Source: Epiperipatus broadwayi (taxonomy: Eukaryota > Onychophora > Udeonychophora > Euonychophora > Peripatidae). Taken from it: a DNA stretch of 64,000 bases. Each line of letters opens with the position of its first letter. Positions within the stretch are counted from its first letter, which is position 1. The translations under genes were made by a program, and so were the position numbers. The notes below the pieces were generated by a model that was not told where the DNA came from, did no database searches, and worked only from the letters and a program-made list of their open reading frames with translations. Below are positions 12,408 through 22,789 of the stretch, in pieces. The stretch covers positions 310,001-374,000 of the forward strand of contig JAQFVV010006426.1 of the NCBI GenBank assembly GCA_028023455.1, written 5' to 3'.

Positions 12408-12679
12408 ACTTCATTAACACTCCTTTAACCCTTTAAGCAAACAATCTTTATTTATTTATAACAATTTTAATTGTCCTATCAGTCTTCTACAGATCTACAA
12501 CAAAAATTATACAAATATTATTTCATATGAAAATATAAAGAATAAGAATTTTTGGTTGTATTGAAGTAATATTTGTATAATTTTTGTTGTAGATCTGAAG
12601 AAGACTGCTAGGACAGTCAAAACTGTTATAAATAAATAAAGATTGTTTGCTTAAAGTGTTGAAGGAGTGTTAATGAAGT
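12408..12679. repeat. Nearly perfect 272-bp palindrome with hammerhead-like arms
   Basis: The sequence begins ACTTCATTAACACTCCTT and ends AAGGAGTGTTAATGAAGT, and pairs almost throughout. The right arm reads CTGAAGA (12595-12601), stem GACTG/CAGTC (12603-12607 with 12614-12618), then AAAAC where a hammerhead would have GAAAC. The left arm carries a diverged counterpart on the other strand. It lies inside the decayed hAT. Confidence 0.7.
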
Positions 12680-13083
12680 TTTGCCATATTAATATAATTA
12701 TTTGATTTGAACAAATATTAGCACCAAGCCAACAACATTTTTTTAATTACAGTTTTACTTTCTTAAATTGTATAACAATTTTATAATATTTGGATCAGTT
12801 CAACTGACTTACTGTGTGAAAAGTTTGAGAAATGCTGATTTAGTAATGAGTATTAAAATATTCGTTAGGCACAAAAAATAATGTACATAGTTGCACATAT
12901 GATTTTTTATTTTCTACATTTTTATTTAGATTAATTTCAATTTTTTTAATTTGCTTTCTGCCATTTCTGATCAAACTATAAGCACTGGTATGTTTTTATG
13001 ATGTTCACAAATTAATCTTAAACAAATTTAAAAATTTTACTTTTATTTCTTTTGTTTTGTAAATAATATTTTAATTTGCGAAG

Positions 13084-13902
13084 CGCCGACTGATATATAG
13101 AAAGAAAAGTTGAGAGAAGGGTGGCCTCCCTTTTCTCATAAAATCTTTATTGTGTGTTTAGGTTTGATGTCATTTTAGACAGCTATCCTTGACATCTGAT
13201 TGGCTAGAGATTTAGCAGTATCTCGATTTATTTCTTTTGTTTTGGTTTGTCTAGCTATCCTGTTTTGATCAGATTAATTTTGTTCTATACTATTATATCC
13301 AAGATTATTATATTAATATTTATAGTCTGCAGAAGACTAGTTTGAAGATTGGTTGAAATTTTTTACTTCCACTCTGATTATTCACTGAGTTTAAAATTTT
13401 TTGCCTAAATCTTTAGGAAATTAACATAGAAAATATTAGCTGAAAAGGAATTTAATCTTTATGTTTACTAAATATAAATAATGAAAAGACTATTCGGTGA
13501 TATATTTTGAAAAGTAAATGAATGTTTAATGAAACAGTGAAAAAAATATTAATAAAACCAATAAAACTTACGACTTGTTTTTTCAGACACGTTTTATTTT
13601 AAAGTGACATATGTAATAAGGATAAAAACTATAACAAAGATTCTCACAAAACTAAAATATTGAGATTTAAATTTTTTTTGAAATGATTAGTAAATCAATT
13701 TACCTACATGTTTTTTGAAATAAATTGAGACACTGCCGAATCTCACTGCACTCGTTAAAATACCTATTCGACAGCCAATCAGATGTCATGATAGCCATCT
13801 AAATGATAATCAAACCCAAACACACAACAAAGATTTTACAAGAAAAGGGCGACCACCCTTCTCTCAACTTTTTTTTTCTATATATCTAAGCCAGTCGTAA
13901 GT
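13084..13902. repeat. Fold-back element with about 130-bp arms
   Basis: The arms contain TATATAGAAAGAAAAGTTGA, GAGAAGGGTGG, a variable CCC-rich stretch, TGTGTGTTTNGGTTTGAT and CATCTGATTGGCT, with the complement at 13770-13902. The conserved ATCTGATTGGCT in both arms includes a CCAAT-box core on the complement. The spacer has CTGCAGA and GAAAT near 13327-13363, reminiscent of the hammerhead-like family. No coding frame was recognised. Confidence 0.65.
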
Positions 13903-14278
13903 ATTTAGGTTTGAAAGCTTGAAGCTTTAAATATCTTCACAAATAATCACCGAGTCTAAATCATAAACATACAATGCGAAATCCTATGATTTACTATGTA
14001 GTAACATGTTTTTTCTAAATATATCACGTGTGTAATTATTGAAATTTTTTTAATTTATTGAAAAATATATTTACTATTGTTATTAATAATTATGAAATGA
14101 ATATTTTTTGAAATTACATAATGGGAGGGGGGAGGAGAATTACAATCGGTGATATTCAAAATAAATTATTACTAGTTTCTTGTAATAATACTTTATTCAT
14201 ATAGCACTGACTACATATGTAATAATAAGAAGGGAAATAAAACTTTAGGTCATGTGCTCTTTCATGAATTTACACACA

Positions 14279-14641
14279 CTCACCTGTATGGTTATATAAG
14301 CCAATATTTTACTCACTATGCTAAATTAGGGCTTTAATCTATCGTATGCCTAAATTATAAATAAATTGCTTAAACTTATTCATTCTATAGCAGGAAAGAG
14401 ATAGAATCTCATTTATAACACTATATAAATAAACTTTATTACATTAAAATTCAAAATTTAATATTTATTTTTAATCACAGGTGGTTAACTTTGAGATTCT
14501 GTCTCGCTCCTGTTATAGAATGAATAAATTTATACAATTTATTTGTTAATTTATAATTCAAGGACACAATAGATTAAAACCCTGATTTAGCACGGTAAGC
14601 AAAACATTGACTTATATAACGATAAGCTGTAAGCAGGTGAA
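14279..14641. repeat. Inverted-repeat element (MITE or fold-back)
   Basis: The left end CTCACCTGTATGGTTATATA and right end TATATAACGATAAGC followed by CAGGTGA are complementary, as are the inner TTATTCATTCTATA and TATAGAATGAATAA. The arms of about 135 bp surround a short AT-rich centre. It directly abuts the 5' truncation point of the RTE element. Confidence 0.65.
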
Positions 14642-14647
14642 GAAATA

Positions 14648-16024
14648 GAATTTTTTTTTAGCAAAGTTATATACCAAATGTCTAAATGATAAAGATGTAC
14701 TAGATGATTGGAAGAATGCAGTAATAATATTAATATTTAAAAAAGGTGATAAAGAAGATATTAGGAATTACAGACCTATCAGCCTTTTATCAGTTTTATA
14801 CAAAATTTTTACCAAGATAACTACAACTTGTCTACAGAGAACATTGGATTTCCACCAACCAAGGGAACAAACTGGATTTAAAAGTGGTTTTAGTACAGTA
14901 GATCATATCCAGGTATTGAGAGAAGTTATAGAAAGGACAAATGAATATGAGTTGCCATTATGTTTTGGATTTGTAGATTATGAAAAGTCATTTGATTCTA
15001 TAAATATTTTTTCAGTGATTAAAGCATTGGATCATCAAGGTATAGATCCAGGATATTGTCATATTTTAAAGAATATTTATAAAAATGCAACAGCAACAAT
15101 TAGATTACATAATGATACTGGGAAAGTCAACATGAGAAAGGTGTAAGACATGGTGACTCTATATCTCCAAAACTTTTTACAGCAGTGGTGCAAGAAATAT
15201 TTTGTTTATTAAAATGGGAAACTAAAGGAGTGAAAGTAGATTATTTAAGTCATTTAGATTTTGCAGATGATATAGTTGTTTTTGCAAATAATGCTTCAGA
15301 GCTGCAGGAAATGTTGCAGGAGTTATCAGATGAAAGTAGGAAAGTAGGACTAAAGATAAATGTTAAAAAGACTAAAGTAATGTTTAATCGATTTGCTCAA
15401 AATATGAAAATAAAGATTGATTATGATGAATTAGAAGAAGTTAACAGTTATAAATACCTTGGTCAGATTATTAATACAGATGGAAACATAATGGATGAAA
15501 TTAATCATAGAATTAAACTTTGTTGGAGTGCTTTTGATAGAAATAACTTGATACTAAAAGAACAAATGCCTATGTGTTTGAAAAGGAAGGTTTTTAACAA
15601 ATGTGTTTTACCAGTTCTTACTTATGGATCTGAGACTTGGACACTTAATAGAAGAGCAATACAGAGACTTCAGACCACTCAAAAAAGTATGGAGAAATGC
15701 ATGTTGGGGGTAAGAAGAAGAGATTGAAAACGCAATGTATGGGTAAGAGAACAAACAGGTGTTACGGACCTCATTGAAAAAATTAAAAGATTGAAGTGGA
15801 GTTGGGCTGGACATATTGCTAGAAGAGATGATAATAGATGGACAATTGAAATCTTAAACTGGATTCCAAGAGATTGTAAAAGACCCAGAAAGAGACCACA
15901 TGTGAGATGGATGGATGAAATAAGAAAGTTTGCAGGGGTGATGTGGAGAAGAGAAGTTAAAGATTGGAGAAGATGGATTAAACTTGGAGAGACCTTTATC
16001 CTGCAGTGGATTGATAATGGTTGA
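14648..16024 (+). pseudogene. 5'-truncated RTE-clade LINE, reverse transcriptase and C-terminus
   Basis: Conceptual translation gives a non-LTR reverse transcriptase of the RTE type, usually listed as a craniofacial development protein 2-like or endonuclease-reverse transcriptase. Visible in order are NYRPISLLSVLYKIF (motif 1), GFKSGFSTVDHI, a palm block FGFVDYEKSFD with the first catalytic Asp, HGDSISPKLFTA, FADDIVVF with the catalytic Asp pair, GLKINVKKTK, YKYLGQIINTDG, LTYGSETWTL and the tail GHIARRDDNRW and RPRKRPHVRWMDEI. Lesions are few: a single-base deletion near 15132 shifts the frame, and TGA at 15725-15727 sits where an Arg codon (CGA) is expected, a typical C-to-T change. The endonuclease half is missing. 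The frame stops at 16022-16024, inside a short TGATGATGATGA tail as expected for RTE 3' ends. Young but inactive. Confidence 0.93.
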
Positions 16025-16041
16025 TGATGATGAAGCTGTAA

Positions 16042-16062
16042 ACATAAGTGGACCACTTATGT
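16042..16062. repeat. Perfect short hairpin
   Basis: ACATAAGTGG, one A, then CCACTTATGT, just downstream of the RTE tail. It may belong to the target site or to another small element. Confidence 0.5.
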
Positions 16063-16069
16063 TTTTTAA

Positions 16070-17068
16070 ATTGAGTTCACAAGTAAGTGCATGTAAATTC
16101 ATGAAAGGGTGCATGACCGAAGGTTTTATTTTCCTTCTCTTTATTACTAGTTTCATAATTTACATTCAACATTATTTATCAACACCACCTATTGTAAACA
16201 TTCAGATAATGGATGATAATGTCAAACAAATACATAAACTAGTTTCTGTCTATTGGTTATCATCACTGAAGAACATTGGATTACACAAATAACGTCTAGC
16301 CATCTTTACTTCTATTATAAATATAGACTTAGGTAAGTAATTCCTGATGCATATAAATCATAAAACAGCTTTGTTATTGTATCCCTTGTATTGTGTGAAT
16401 AATGTGATGCATTATAGTTATTATTTTCCTTTATTAAAAAATATTTTTATATTTTGCACCATGATTAATAGCAAAGATATATCTGAAGGAAAAATTTAAT
16501 GTATAATAATCAAAACTAGTTCCATAGGCAATTTAATGAGGCAACTATTTCAGATGCTGAACTGCAATACGGAGTAAAATTACACATATTTTAGTATATA
16601 CATATATAAAGATATTTTTATTTAATGCATTTTTTTCTGTTACACCAAATGCTTTATGCAGTAGACCATTTTAAGTAAGCCTTTTCAATAATTTGAAAAT
16701 GTGCTGTTTTAACTTACTTCAAACTCAATATTGATCGACTAGATCCTAGTTGTAATCAACATATTCAAAAAGTTAATGAATAGATTCTTACACAATTTGG
16801 AAGTCATCTATATTATTCCTGTCAATGATATTTTTTTAATTTTGATTATTTATTTTATCTTTTTTTGACATTGAGTTAAAGAAATTTGTAAGTAATTCCA
16901 AACTATTTTTCAATTTGAACTTTTACAAGGTTAATAATTTACATATAGCCATGTGTTTTAGTGTAACGGTATAGTGAAAGTCTCAAAAGTTAAAAGTTTT
17001 TGAAATTCCAAATATCACATGACCTCTTGATCAACTAATTATACAATTATTTACAGTGTAATTATGCT
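16070..17068. other. AT-rich stretch downstream of the minus-strand gene
   Basis: No element recognised. It probably lies beyond the 3' end of the gene whose last exon is at 17209-17404. A minus-strand AATAAA is present at about 17070-17075 and is the most plausible polyadenylation signal. Confidence 0.4.
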
Positions 17069-17075
17069 TTATTTC
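17069..17075 (-). terminator. Candidate polyadenylation signal
   Basis: The plus strand reads TTTATT in GCTTTATTTC, giving AATAAA on the minus strand about 135 bases after the stop codon at 17209-17211. Placement fits the two-exon minus-strand gene; cleavage position is not visible. Confidence 0.35.
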
Positions 17076-17208
17076 TAAATCTTTTTATATTTATGTTTTA
17101 CATTTTTGTATGTATTATATATCTGCATTTTATGTAAATTTGTATTTAGTTTCTAAAAATTGATGATTACGGATAAACACAGAATTGTTAAAGTAAAAAT
17201 AAATCTAT

Positions 17209-17404
17209 TTAAAAAGGATTTGAAGCGTAGAATGTATTTTGGATTGTTCTATCTTTAGTCTTCAGTTTCTCTATGATTTTAATACAATAATTATATGGAT
17301 AGTTGCTCAGAAAGTCTATGTTTGAGCTACTAGATGGCAGATTGTGTACAACAGTTCCAGTTGTCAATTCACTAATCTTTTGTTCTATCTCCACCACTTG
17401 ACCA
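17209..17404 (-). CDS. Terminal coding exon of an unrecognised host gene
   Basis: An open frame runs from an acceptor ATTCAGTGCAG (AG at 17405-17406) to TAA at 17209-17211. Its first base completes the codon left split by the exon at 18164-18315, giving Cys, and then continues GQVVEIEQKISELTTGTVV, a serine cluster LPSSSS, and a basic tail ending ASNPF. The composition is far less biased than random frames here. About 65 residues come from this exon. No domain is recognised; the tail looks partly disordered. The frame does not need the GTG at 17397 as a start, since it is an internal continuation. An AATAAA follows on the same strand. I infer a real host gene because of the phase match and the splice sites, not from homology. 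Confidence 0.6.
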
Positions 17405-18163
17405 CTGCACTGAATTACATGGGTTCAAAAATTATAGTTTTGTCAAATGCCTGAACTTTCCTAGTGTAGAAACATAAATGTCTTTAGTTCTAGAATTCAC
17501 TACTGTATAACTTTGTTGGCTCAGGACCAAATATTATTATATAAGTCTTTTCAAATGCTTAAACTTGCTTTTAAAAGAAGCATGAATGCATAATAAATAT
17601 ATTAATTTGAATGTCAAGAAAGTGGATTGTTAATACCTTTGATAGGTATTATTTATGTGTACATAAAAGTATGTAATGTATTGTATATAGCAATTTTTTA
17701 TTTTAATTGTAAATAAAGATTCTATTGTTTTTAAAAAAACTAAATATAAATTGTGACAAATCACATTTTATTACATTTTAGTTCATTGCTTTAGATAATT
17801 GTATTTTATTTTGATATTCTAAATAAAAGTTTAATGAAAGCTTTATTTTTTTTTTTATACTTGGAACTTGCATTAAAACTATCAAGATTTTAGCATCGGT
17901 TATTTTTCCTGGTTATAAATAGTTTTCTGACTAAATTTATTCTTGATTGTATGGGAGTCATTATTGTTTAATGTTCCAGAAGAAAATGCTTCAAGATTTC
18001 TCATGCTGTTTTATATTATAAGGATTAGTAGGGAATAATAAAAATTCGGTTATAAATAATGCATGCCGTAAAATAAATAAATACAGCAATATATTTTATT
18101 AGTAAAATATTTAGCCTAGCCACAGACGGAATAGCTCTAGATAAGAAAAAAAAAGTTTCTTAC
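17405..18163 (-). other. Inferred 759-bp intron
   Basis: On the minus strand it begins GTAAGAAAC and ends CATGTAATTCAGTGCAG. Both sites fit the GT-AG rule and join two open frames in the same phase (phase 2). The inside is AT-rich with no element recognised. Confidence 0.55.
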
Positions 18164-18315
18164 CATATGGCTAACTGCCGCCTGACATTTGCAGACAAAA
18201 TGTCTTTTGTAAATATTGTTTTACTCATGAATGCTTGTGATCTCATCTGCTTCCTTCCAATTTCATTTATAACAACTTGGCAGATTCCTAGATTTGAGTC
18301 AATTCGCTGCAGAAT
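18164..18315 (-). CDS. Internal coding exon of the same host gene
   Basis: The 152-bp exon follows a good acceptor (CTTCAATTTTCTTAG) and ends CCATATG before donor GTAAG. It encodes 50 full codons with no stop, starting ILQRIDSNLGICQVVINEIG, through RKQMRSQAFMSKTIFTKDIL, and ending SANVRRQLAI plus two bases of a Cys codon. Codon use is balanced and GC is higher than the flanks, where frames this long are rare by chance. Only phase 0 at the 5' border keeps it open; the two other phases hit a stop within about 10 codons. The family is not recognised; the sequence looks like a globular, helix-rich segment. The upstream exons must lie at higher coordinates on the minus strand, beyond the retrozyme-like insertion in the adjoining intron, and I could not identify them. 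Confidence 0.65.
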
Positions 18316-18873
18316 CTAAGAAAATTGAAGAAGATCATTATCATTTTTTTAATCATTTCCAAAAATGTTTCTCTCATTTGTTTACTTTGAATTTGCTAAA
18401 CTTGATATGTGTTGTTGGTTAAAAACATTTTTGAAAAAAAAAAAAGTATCATTAATTTCTGTGTGTGTGGGTGTTTATATATGCACACAATTTCAAAATA
18501 AAATTGGCTCATATCAAAAGCCCACAGAATTTAAAATTGAGTAGCAAATATATAATTAAACTATAATATTTTATGTGATTCTTTACGGAAGTGAAAGTTA
18601 ATAAGCACTAAAAGTGAATAGATTTTTTTTGTATTAGAATTAGTAAAGATTTTTGAGAATTTTATGAATAACAACAACAACAATAAACAAACCCTGAATA
18701 ACTGAATATTCGTTTAGACTAGATCTAAACTTTTGCTTAAAATGCAAATGACTAGATTGGAATTGTCCTATTTTAGTATATCACGAGTCATTGCAATTTA
18801 TTAGAAAAATATATTATTCTACACGAATAAAGCGTGATAAATAATTTTCATTATTTGACAGTTTTTGTATTAT

Positions 18874-19354
18874 AGATATAATAAACACCTGCATACTTCT
18901 CCATTCTTTTTAAATTCACTTAAATAAAGATATAATAAAAGACAAATGACCCCCAAGATGCATTTCGTGCTGAACCAGCCACTCATCAGTTGGCCCAGGT
19001 CACTATCTCTCATATATATCTTTATTATGTGAAAAGTATTTATCTAAAGTAAATTGTTACATTTTCATTTACCACTGTCAAACTCCCACCACTCACAACT
19101 TCAACGCCATCCATTTCAGATAAATACAATAATGACCATTACCAATCATGATCGAAACTAAAGATTATCTCTAGCACAAATATAAACTTTAAACCTCAGT
19201 TAAAGATTAATATATCTGATTTTTTATTTATTTTACGCACACGGAGTTATTAACCGTTCTCTTTCCCGTGTGTAATATCTTATAAATATAATAAACACCT
19301 CCATACTTTTCCATTCTTTTTAAATTCACTTAAATAAAGATATAATAAAAGACA
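18874..19354 (-). mobile_element. Retrozyme-like element: hammerhead plus direct terminal repeats
   Basis: A 71-bp direct repeat (18874-18944 and 19284-19354) occurs at exactly 410-bp spacing with about three mismatches, so the element is roughly 1.2 units of a 410-bp monomer. The direct repeat includes TCCATTCTTTTTAAATTCAC. GTATTAT flanks both sides (18867-18873 and 19355-19361), fitting a 7-bp target duplication. On the minus strand a complete hammerhead ends only 4 bases before the inner repeat. Non-coding. Retrozymes are known non-autonomous retroelements whose hammerhead-processed RNA circularises; an insertion slightly longer than one unit is what reverse transcription of such a circle would leave. 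It sits in the intron upstream of the exon at 18164. Alternative: a fragment of a Penelope-like terminal repeat. Confidence 0.7.
18948..19001 (-). ncRNA. Hammerhead ribozyme, complete core
   Basis: Read on the minus strand, stem I is GACC and CCAA (19001-18990) pairing with TTGG and GGTC (18956-18948), with an internal loop TGGG opposite G. The core CTGATGA is at 18989-18983. Stem II is GTGgCTG, loop GTT, CAGCAC (18982-18967), with six pairs and one bulged G. GAAA is at 18966-18963. TGCA gives a minimal self-complementary stem III, and the cleavage triplet ATC ends at 18957. All invariant positions (CUGANGA, GAAA, UH) are present. The very short stem III is the form typical of metazoan retroelement hammerheads, which often act as dimers. 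Cleavage is predicted between 18957 and 18956. Confidence 0.75.
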
Positions 19355-19730
19355 GTATTATTTAGAAAAATATATAAGACTTGGGATAGTTTCTGGTGAA
19401 AGATATATTTACCAACAATAGAGTGGATGAGCTTCATCATCGCATTAGTAAATAATGCTTTTGAGCAGATTTTACAATCAAACAGGGGATCAATTATTCT
19501 GGAAAAATGTTATTCATTAATTCACTATATGATGAAGTTGATTAGACAGTTTGTATGTTTAATTCAAATTTGCATACATTTGTTCATTCTTCTACGCAAT
19601 GAAGTAGTTTATAACTTATATACTCATTTTTAAAAATAAATTTAGCTTATGTAAGTTATTTGCCTGGTAAAAAATTAAACATAATATATCTTCAATCATA
19701 GGTTCCCCTCCTTTCTTCCAAAGAATAAGC

Positions 19731-19810
19731 TTGTGGTTAAGACCTATAGAAATCCCTACTTTCGCATTTTCACGCGCATATTCTTAAAGTTTACAGCCTT
19801 AGTAAATATT
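19731..19810 (+). repeat. Dispersed repeat, copy 1
   Basis: TTGTGGTTAAGACCT, ATCCCTACTTTCGCATTTT, CGCATATT and AGCCTTAGTAAATATTA occur in the same order at 25184-25265. About 80 bp, well conserved against a diverged background. Element class unknown; could be a SINE tail or a Helitron or MITE end. Confidence 0.6.
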
Positions 19811-20269
19811 AATCATTAATACTGTGTAAACACCCTTCACTTATATTTGATTTATAGATTTATTAGAAATTGGTAATAGAAAATCAAGCCTTTCTTTTTT
19901 TATATGTATCTGTAATGTTTCATCTAATAAGATAATTGGGTATTATTTATTGAAGCAAATTCCATATTATCCAATAGATTTTTTCCAAAAAGTTTCTGTA
20001 TAATGAATGTTTTGGATTCATCAGCATCTGTTTCATATAAGTGCCCCACTTCTCCATCAGTGTTGAAAACATATTAGAGTTATGTTTTGTTTAATAGTTC
20101 ATGTGTCACCATTTCTTTAACCAATTCAGATTAAGCTCAATTTTTTATTCTGTTAATAATAATAATTAAGTACTCATTACTGGTTGACTAGATGAAACAG
20201 CTATGGGACAAACAGTGAGGATTGCCAATTCCTCTACAAGCTTTATGATAAATGCTTAGCCAGAGCCAG

Positions 20270-20420
20270 CACTTAAAATATCTCTGTCTGTTTTTAGCTA
20301 TGGGACAACTTCTTAGAAGAAAAATTCTAAACCTATTTATGATGTGAACAAATTTTCAAACCCAATTGGACTGAACTTAAATCCCTTTCATGCTATCCAT
20401 TGTTCCACAAAGCCATTCAT
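20270..20420 (-). repeat. tRNA-derived SINE-like repeat, copy 2
   Basis: It shares AGAAAAATYCTAAAC, the following ATTTTCAAA block and the B-box-like GGACTGAACTTAAATCC with the 8260-8440 copy, in the same orientation. Strongly diverged. Confidence 0.4.
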
Positions 20421-20599
20421 TATTTCTTTTTTTACTAAACAATCACAAATCTTCCAGTAAAGTGAGATAATTTTGAAATACATTCTAATTACTAAGAGAC
20501 GCACAATTTTGCCATAAAGATAAATATGAGTTTTAACAATATATATAATTAGATAGACAATTTCCCACAAGCATAAAATATAGAAAAAATGTTATCATA

Positions 20600-22360
20600 T
20601 AGTATATATTATACATATGCCAACATAATGAAAAACATCTGAAACACACTCATTTTTTGATCTTAATCATTTAACAAGACTGTAATGTAAAGTACTACCA
20701 CCCCAGCCATCAAGTTCCAAATCTTTATATGGGTGATAAACATCATGGATGCAATGTATATAATGTTTTTAAAACACATACGTATATAATACACACTCAA
20801 TACAAACTTTTTAAATTTGTACATACGTATTATGATGTTTGATATCTCTAGCTCACCTGATGAGTAAAGCTACCAGTCTATTGAAAATCTTACAATTAGT
20901 GGAAAGTCTTATGAATGACAAATATAATTGGTTTTTTTTTTTTCTATTAAAGAATTATAATTTATTCCACTGTTGTGTACGTATTCTCGTATAAATGCCA
21001 CCTCCCCCTCCAACACACACACGCACGCACACAAAAGCATTCATTCTGTTGGTAGATATAAGAAATGAGAATTGTAGACCAGGAAGATAAAAAAATAATT
21101 ATTAGTTTTCGGTTAACTAACTATTATTTATCTAATATAAAGTATTAATGTGTTAATAGATTTAATATACATATATATGTGATCCTTATCTACTCTTGGA
21201 TGAATCGGGTTTTTTTTTTCAATAAAAAATTGAACTTTAATTTGACAGGGACAGTGCCTTGTTATAAAATCTACTAATCGTGATCAATGGACATTTAATT
21301 AAAAGACCTAGTGGCAGATTGAGCATAATTCCATTCACATACATATACAAATAACCATCTTCTTGAATAAGCTTAAATTCTAATCTCATTAACATAATTA
21401 ATGAAATGAAGAAAGTTCATAATTAAGATTATAGTTAGATATGAATTTTAACACACACACACACAAAAAAAATTAAATGTTTTGTTTGTGTGGACATTAT
21501 ATAGTATTCAAGAACAGATAGTGATGGATTGGGTTTCAAATCTGGAAATGTTTAGTTCTTGAGTCAATAGGTAATTTTCACAAAAAGTGAGTACGGAAAA
21601 ATGTGTGTTTATTACATATTTTATACATAGTTACTTGTATACATAAACATAGTATTAAAAGGATTAAGTTTGTTTTCTAATTAAAGAATGCTCAGTATTC
21701 TTGTATGGATTTTAATAATTTTATGGATATAAGTAACATACGTTTTTCTCAAATATATAGATATAATAAATAATTTTTGTAACATAAATTTTTCTCAAAC
21801 TTTTATAGTACAGCAAAATACAATGATTTTAAGTTGTAAATTCAGAAATCTCAAATCCTGAATCAATTAATCACTCATCCAGTTTTTTAGCCCAAAAAGA
21901 TGTAAATCAAAATCACATGGGAAACTTCTGCAAGTAGTGAAATATCTGCTTATTTGCAAGATAGGATTTCTCTGATGAAAATTTTTCTTCTGCAATATTA
22001 CACAAGGCATAATCAATATATTATTATGAGATTCTATTCCAACGCTTGTTTATGACTGAGTTCAATGCTTTTATTTAATTTTTATTGAAAGCAATCTATC
22101 CGAAACAATAATAAAAATAAAATTACCATATTTGTAAAGCCAATATATTAAATCTTAAAAATAATGTATTGTGTATGTATATTAACAATTGCTGTCTGAA
22201 AATGGGTAGAGGAAATAAAATATTATGATCTAAGTATATGTCTTGTATAGTTGTTAACCGAGAGATAGCGTGGCAGACAGAGCTAATGTTTTTAGAGTCA
22301 ATCTACTGAAGGGTATCAATTTAAATAATTCAGACTAAGTGAAAGAAATTATCAAATGTT
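20600..22360. other. AT-rich stretch with simple repeats
   Basis: CA-type runs occur near 21010 and 21450. CTGATGAG near 20861 is not followed by a convincing hammerhead. No gene recognised. Confidence 0.45.
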
Positions 22361-22361
22361 T

Positions 22362-22412
22362 AGTAGGCCACGAAAGTGCTCAAACATTACATGACTCATC
22401 ATGAAATTCATA
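22362..22412 (+). repeat. Dispersed repeat core (GTGCTCAAACAT family)
   Basis: AAGTGCTCAAACATTACATGA matches GGCACCCAAACATTACATGA near 52021 and, in reverse, TCATTTGAC-type copies inside both units of the 7001-7341 tandem. Four occurrences in one window indicate a family. Confidence 0.45.
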
Positions 22413-22789
22413 TGATTTTTATTTATTCAGCTATATTACTTGATCATTATCATTTGCATGATATTCTTTTAGTACAATTTTTTTAAAAATATCCCATTAT
22501 TTAGAATTGTATGATAAATTCTACTGAGGTATCAATTCTTATTAAGAAACTGATATTTATATTATTAGGGTAATTGTATGTATACTCAACCTGACCGCTT
22601 GATGGCATTGTTTTTCACACAACACACATCAATATACCATTTTAGTGGCCTAACTTATGGCTAACACTACAACAGTAACAGGCCACTTAGTATCCTACAA
22701 TTACATAATGAAATACTATGCTTATTGACTTATGACAGTATTCCTCAAGTGAGTGCAATTCAACTCTCACTACAGTCTGATTTGATGGC

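Larger units (their letters stand above)
10775..12837. mobile_element. Decayed hAT-type DNA transposon with nested palindromes
   Basis: The left end CAGTGTTTCTCAACTTTTGTG and the right end GTGAAAAGTTTGAGAAATGCTG are inverted repeats of the CAGNGNTTCTCAA type typical of hAT elements. The flanks ATTTATTG (10767-10774) and ATTTAGTA (12838-12845) match at 6 of 8 positions, consistent with an old 8-bp target duplication. No transposase reading frame was recognised inside; the interior is largely occupied by two later or secondary palindromic insertions (11187-11714 and 12408-12679) and by a 27-bp duplication near 10830-10880. Confidence 0.6.

Noticed and set aside
15608-16292. Minus-strand and overlapping plus-strand frames across the RTE
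   Set aside because: They are shadows of the reverse transcriptase coding frame.
20855-20930. CTGATGAG near 20861 as a hammerhead, or the reverse strand as an exon ending CATCAG before GTGAG
   Set aside because: Stem II and cleavage triplet do not form. The exon reading is only about 20 codons and its phase does not fit the 18164 exon.
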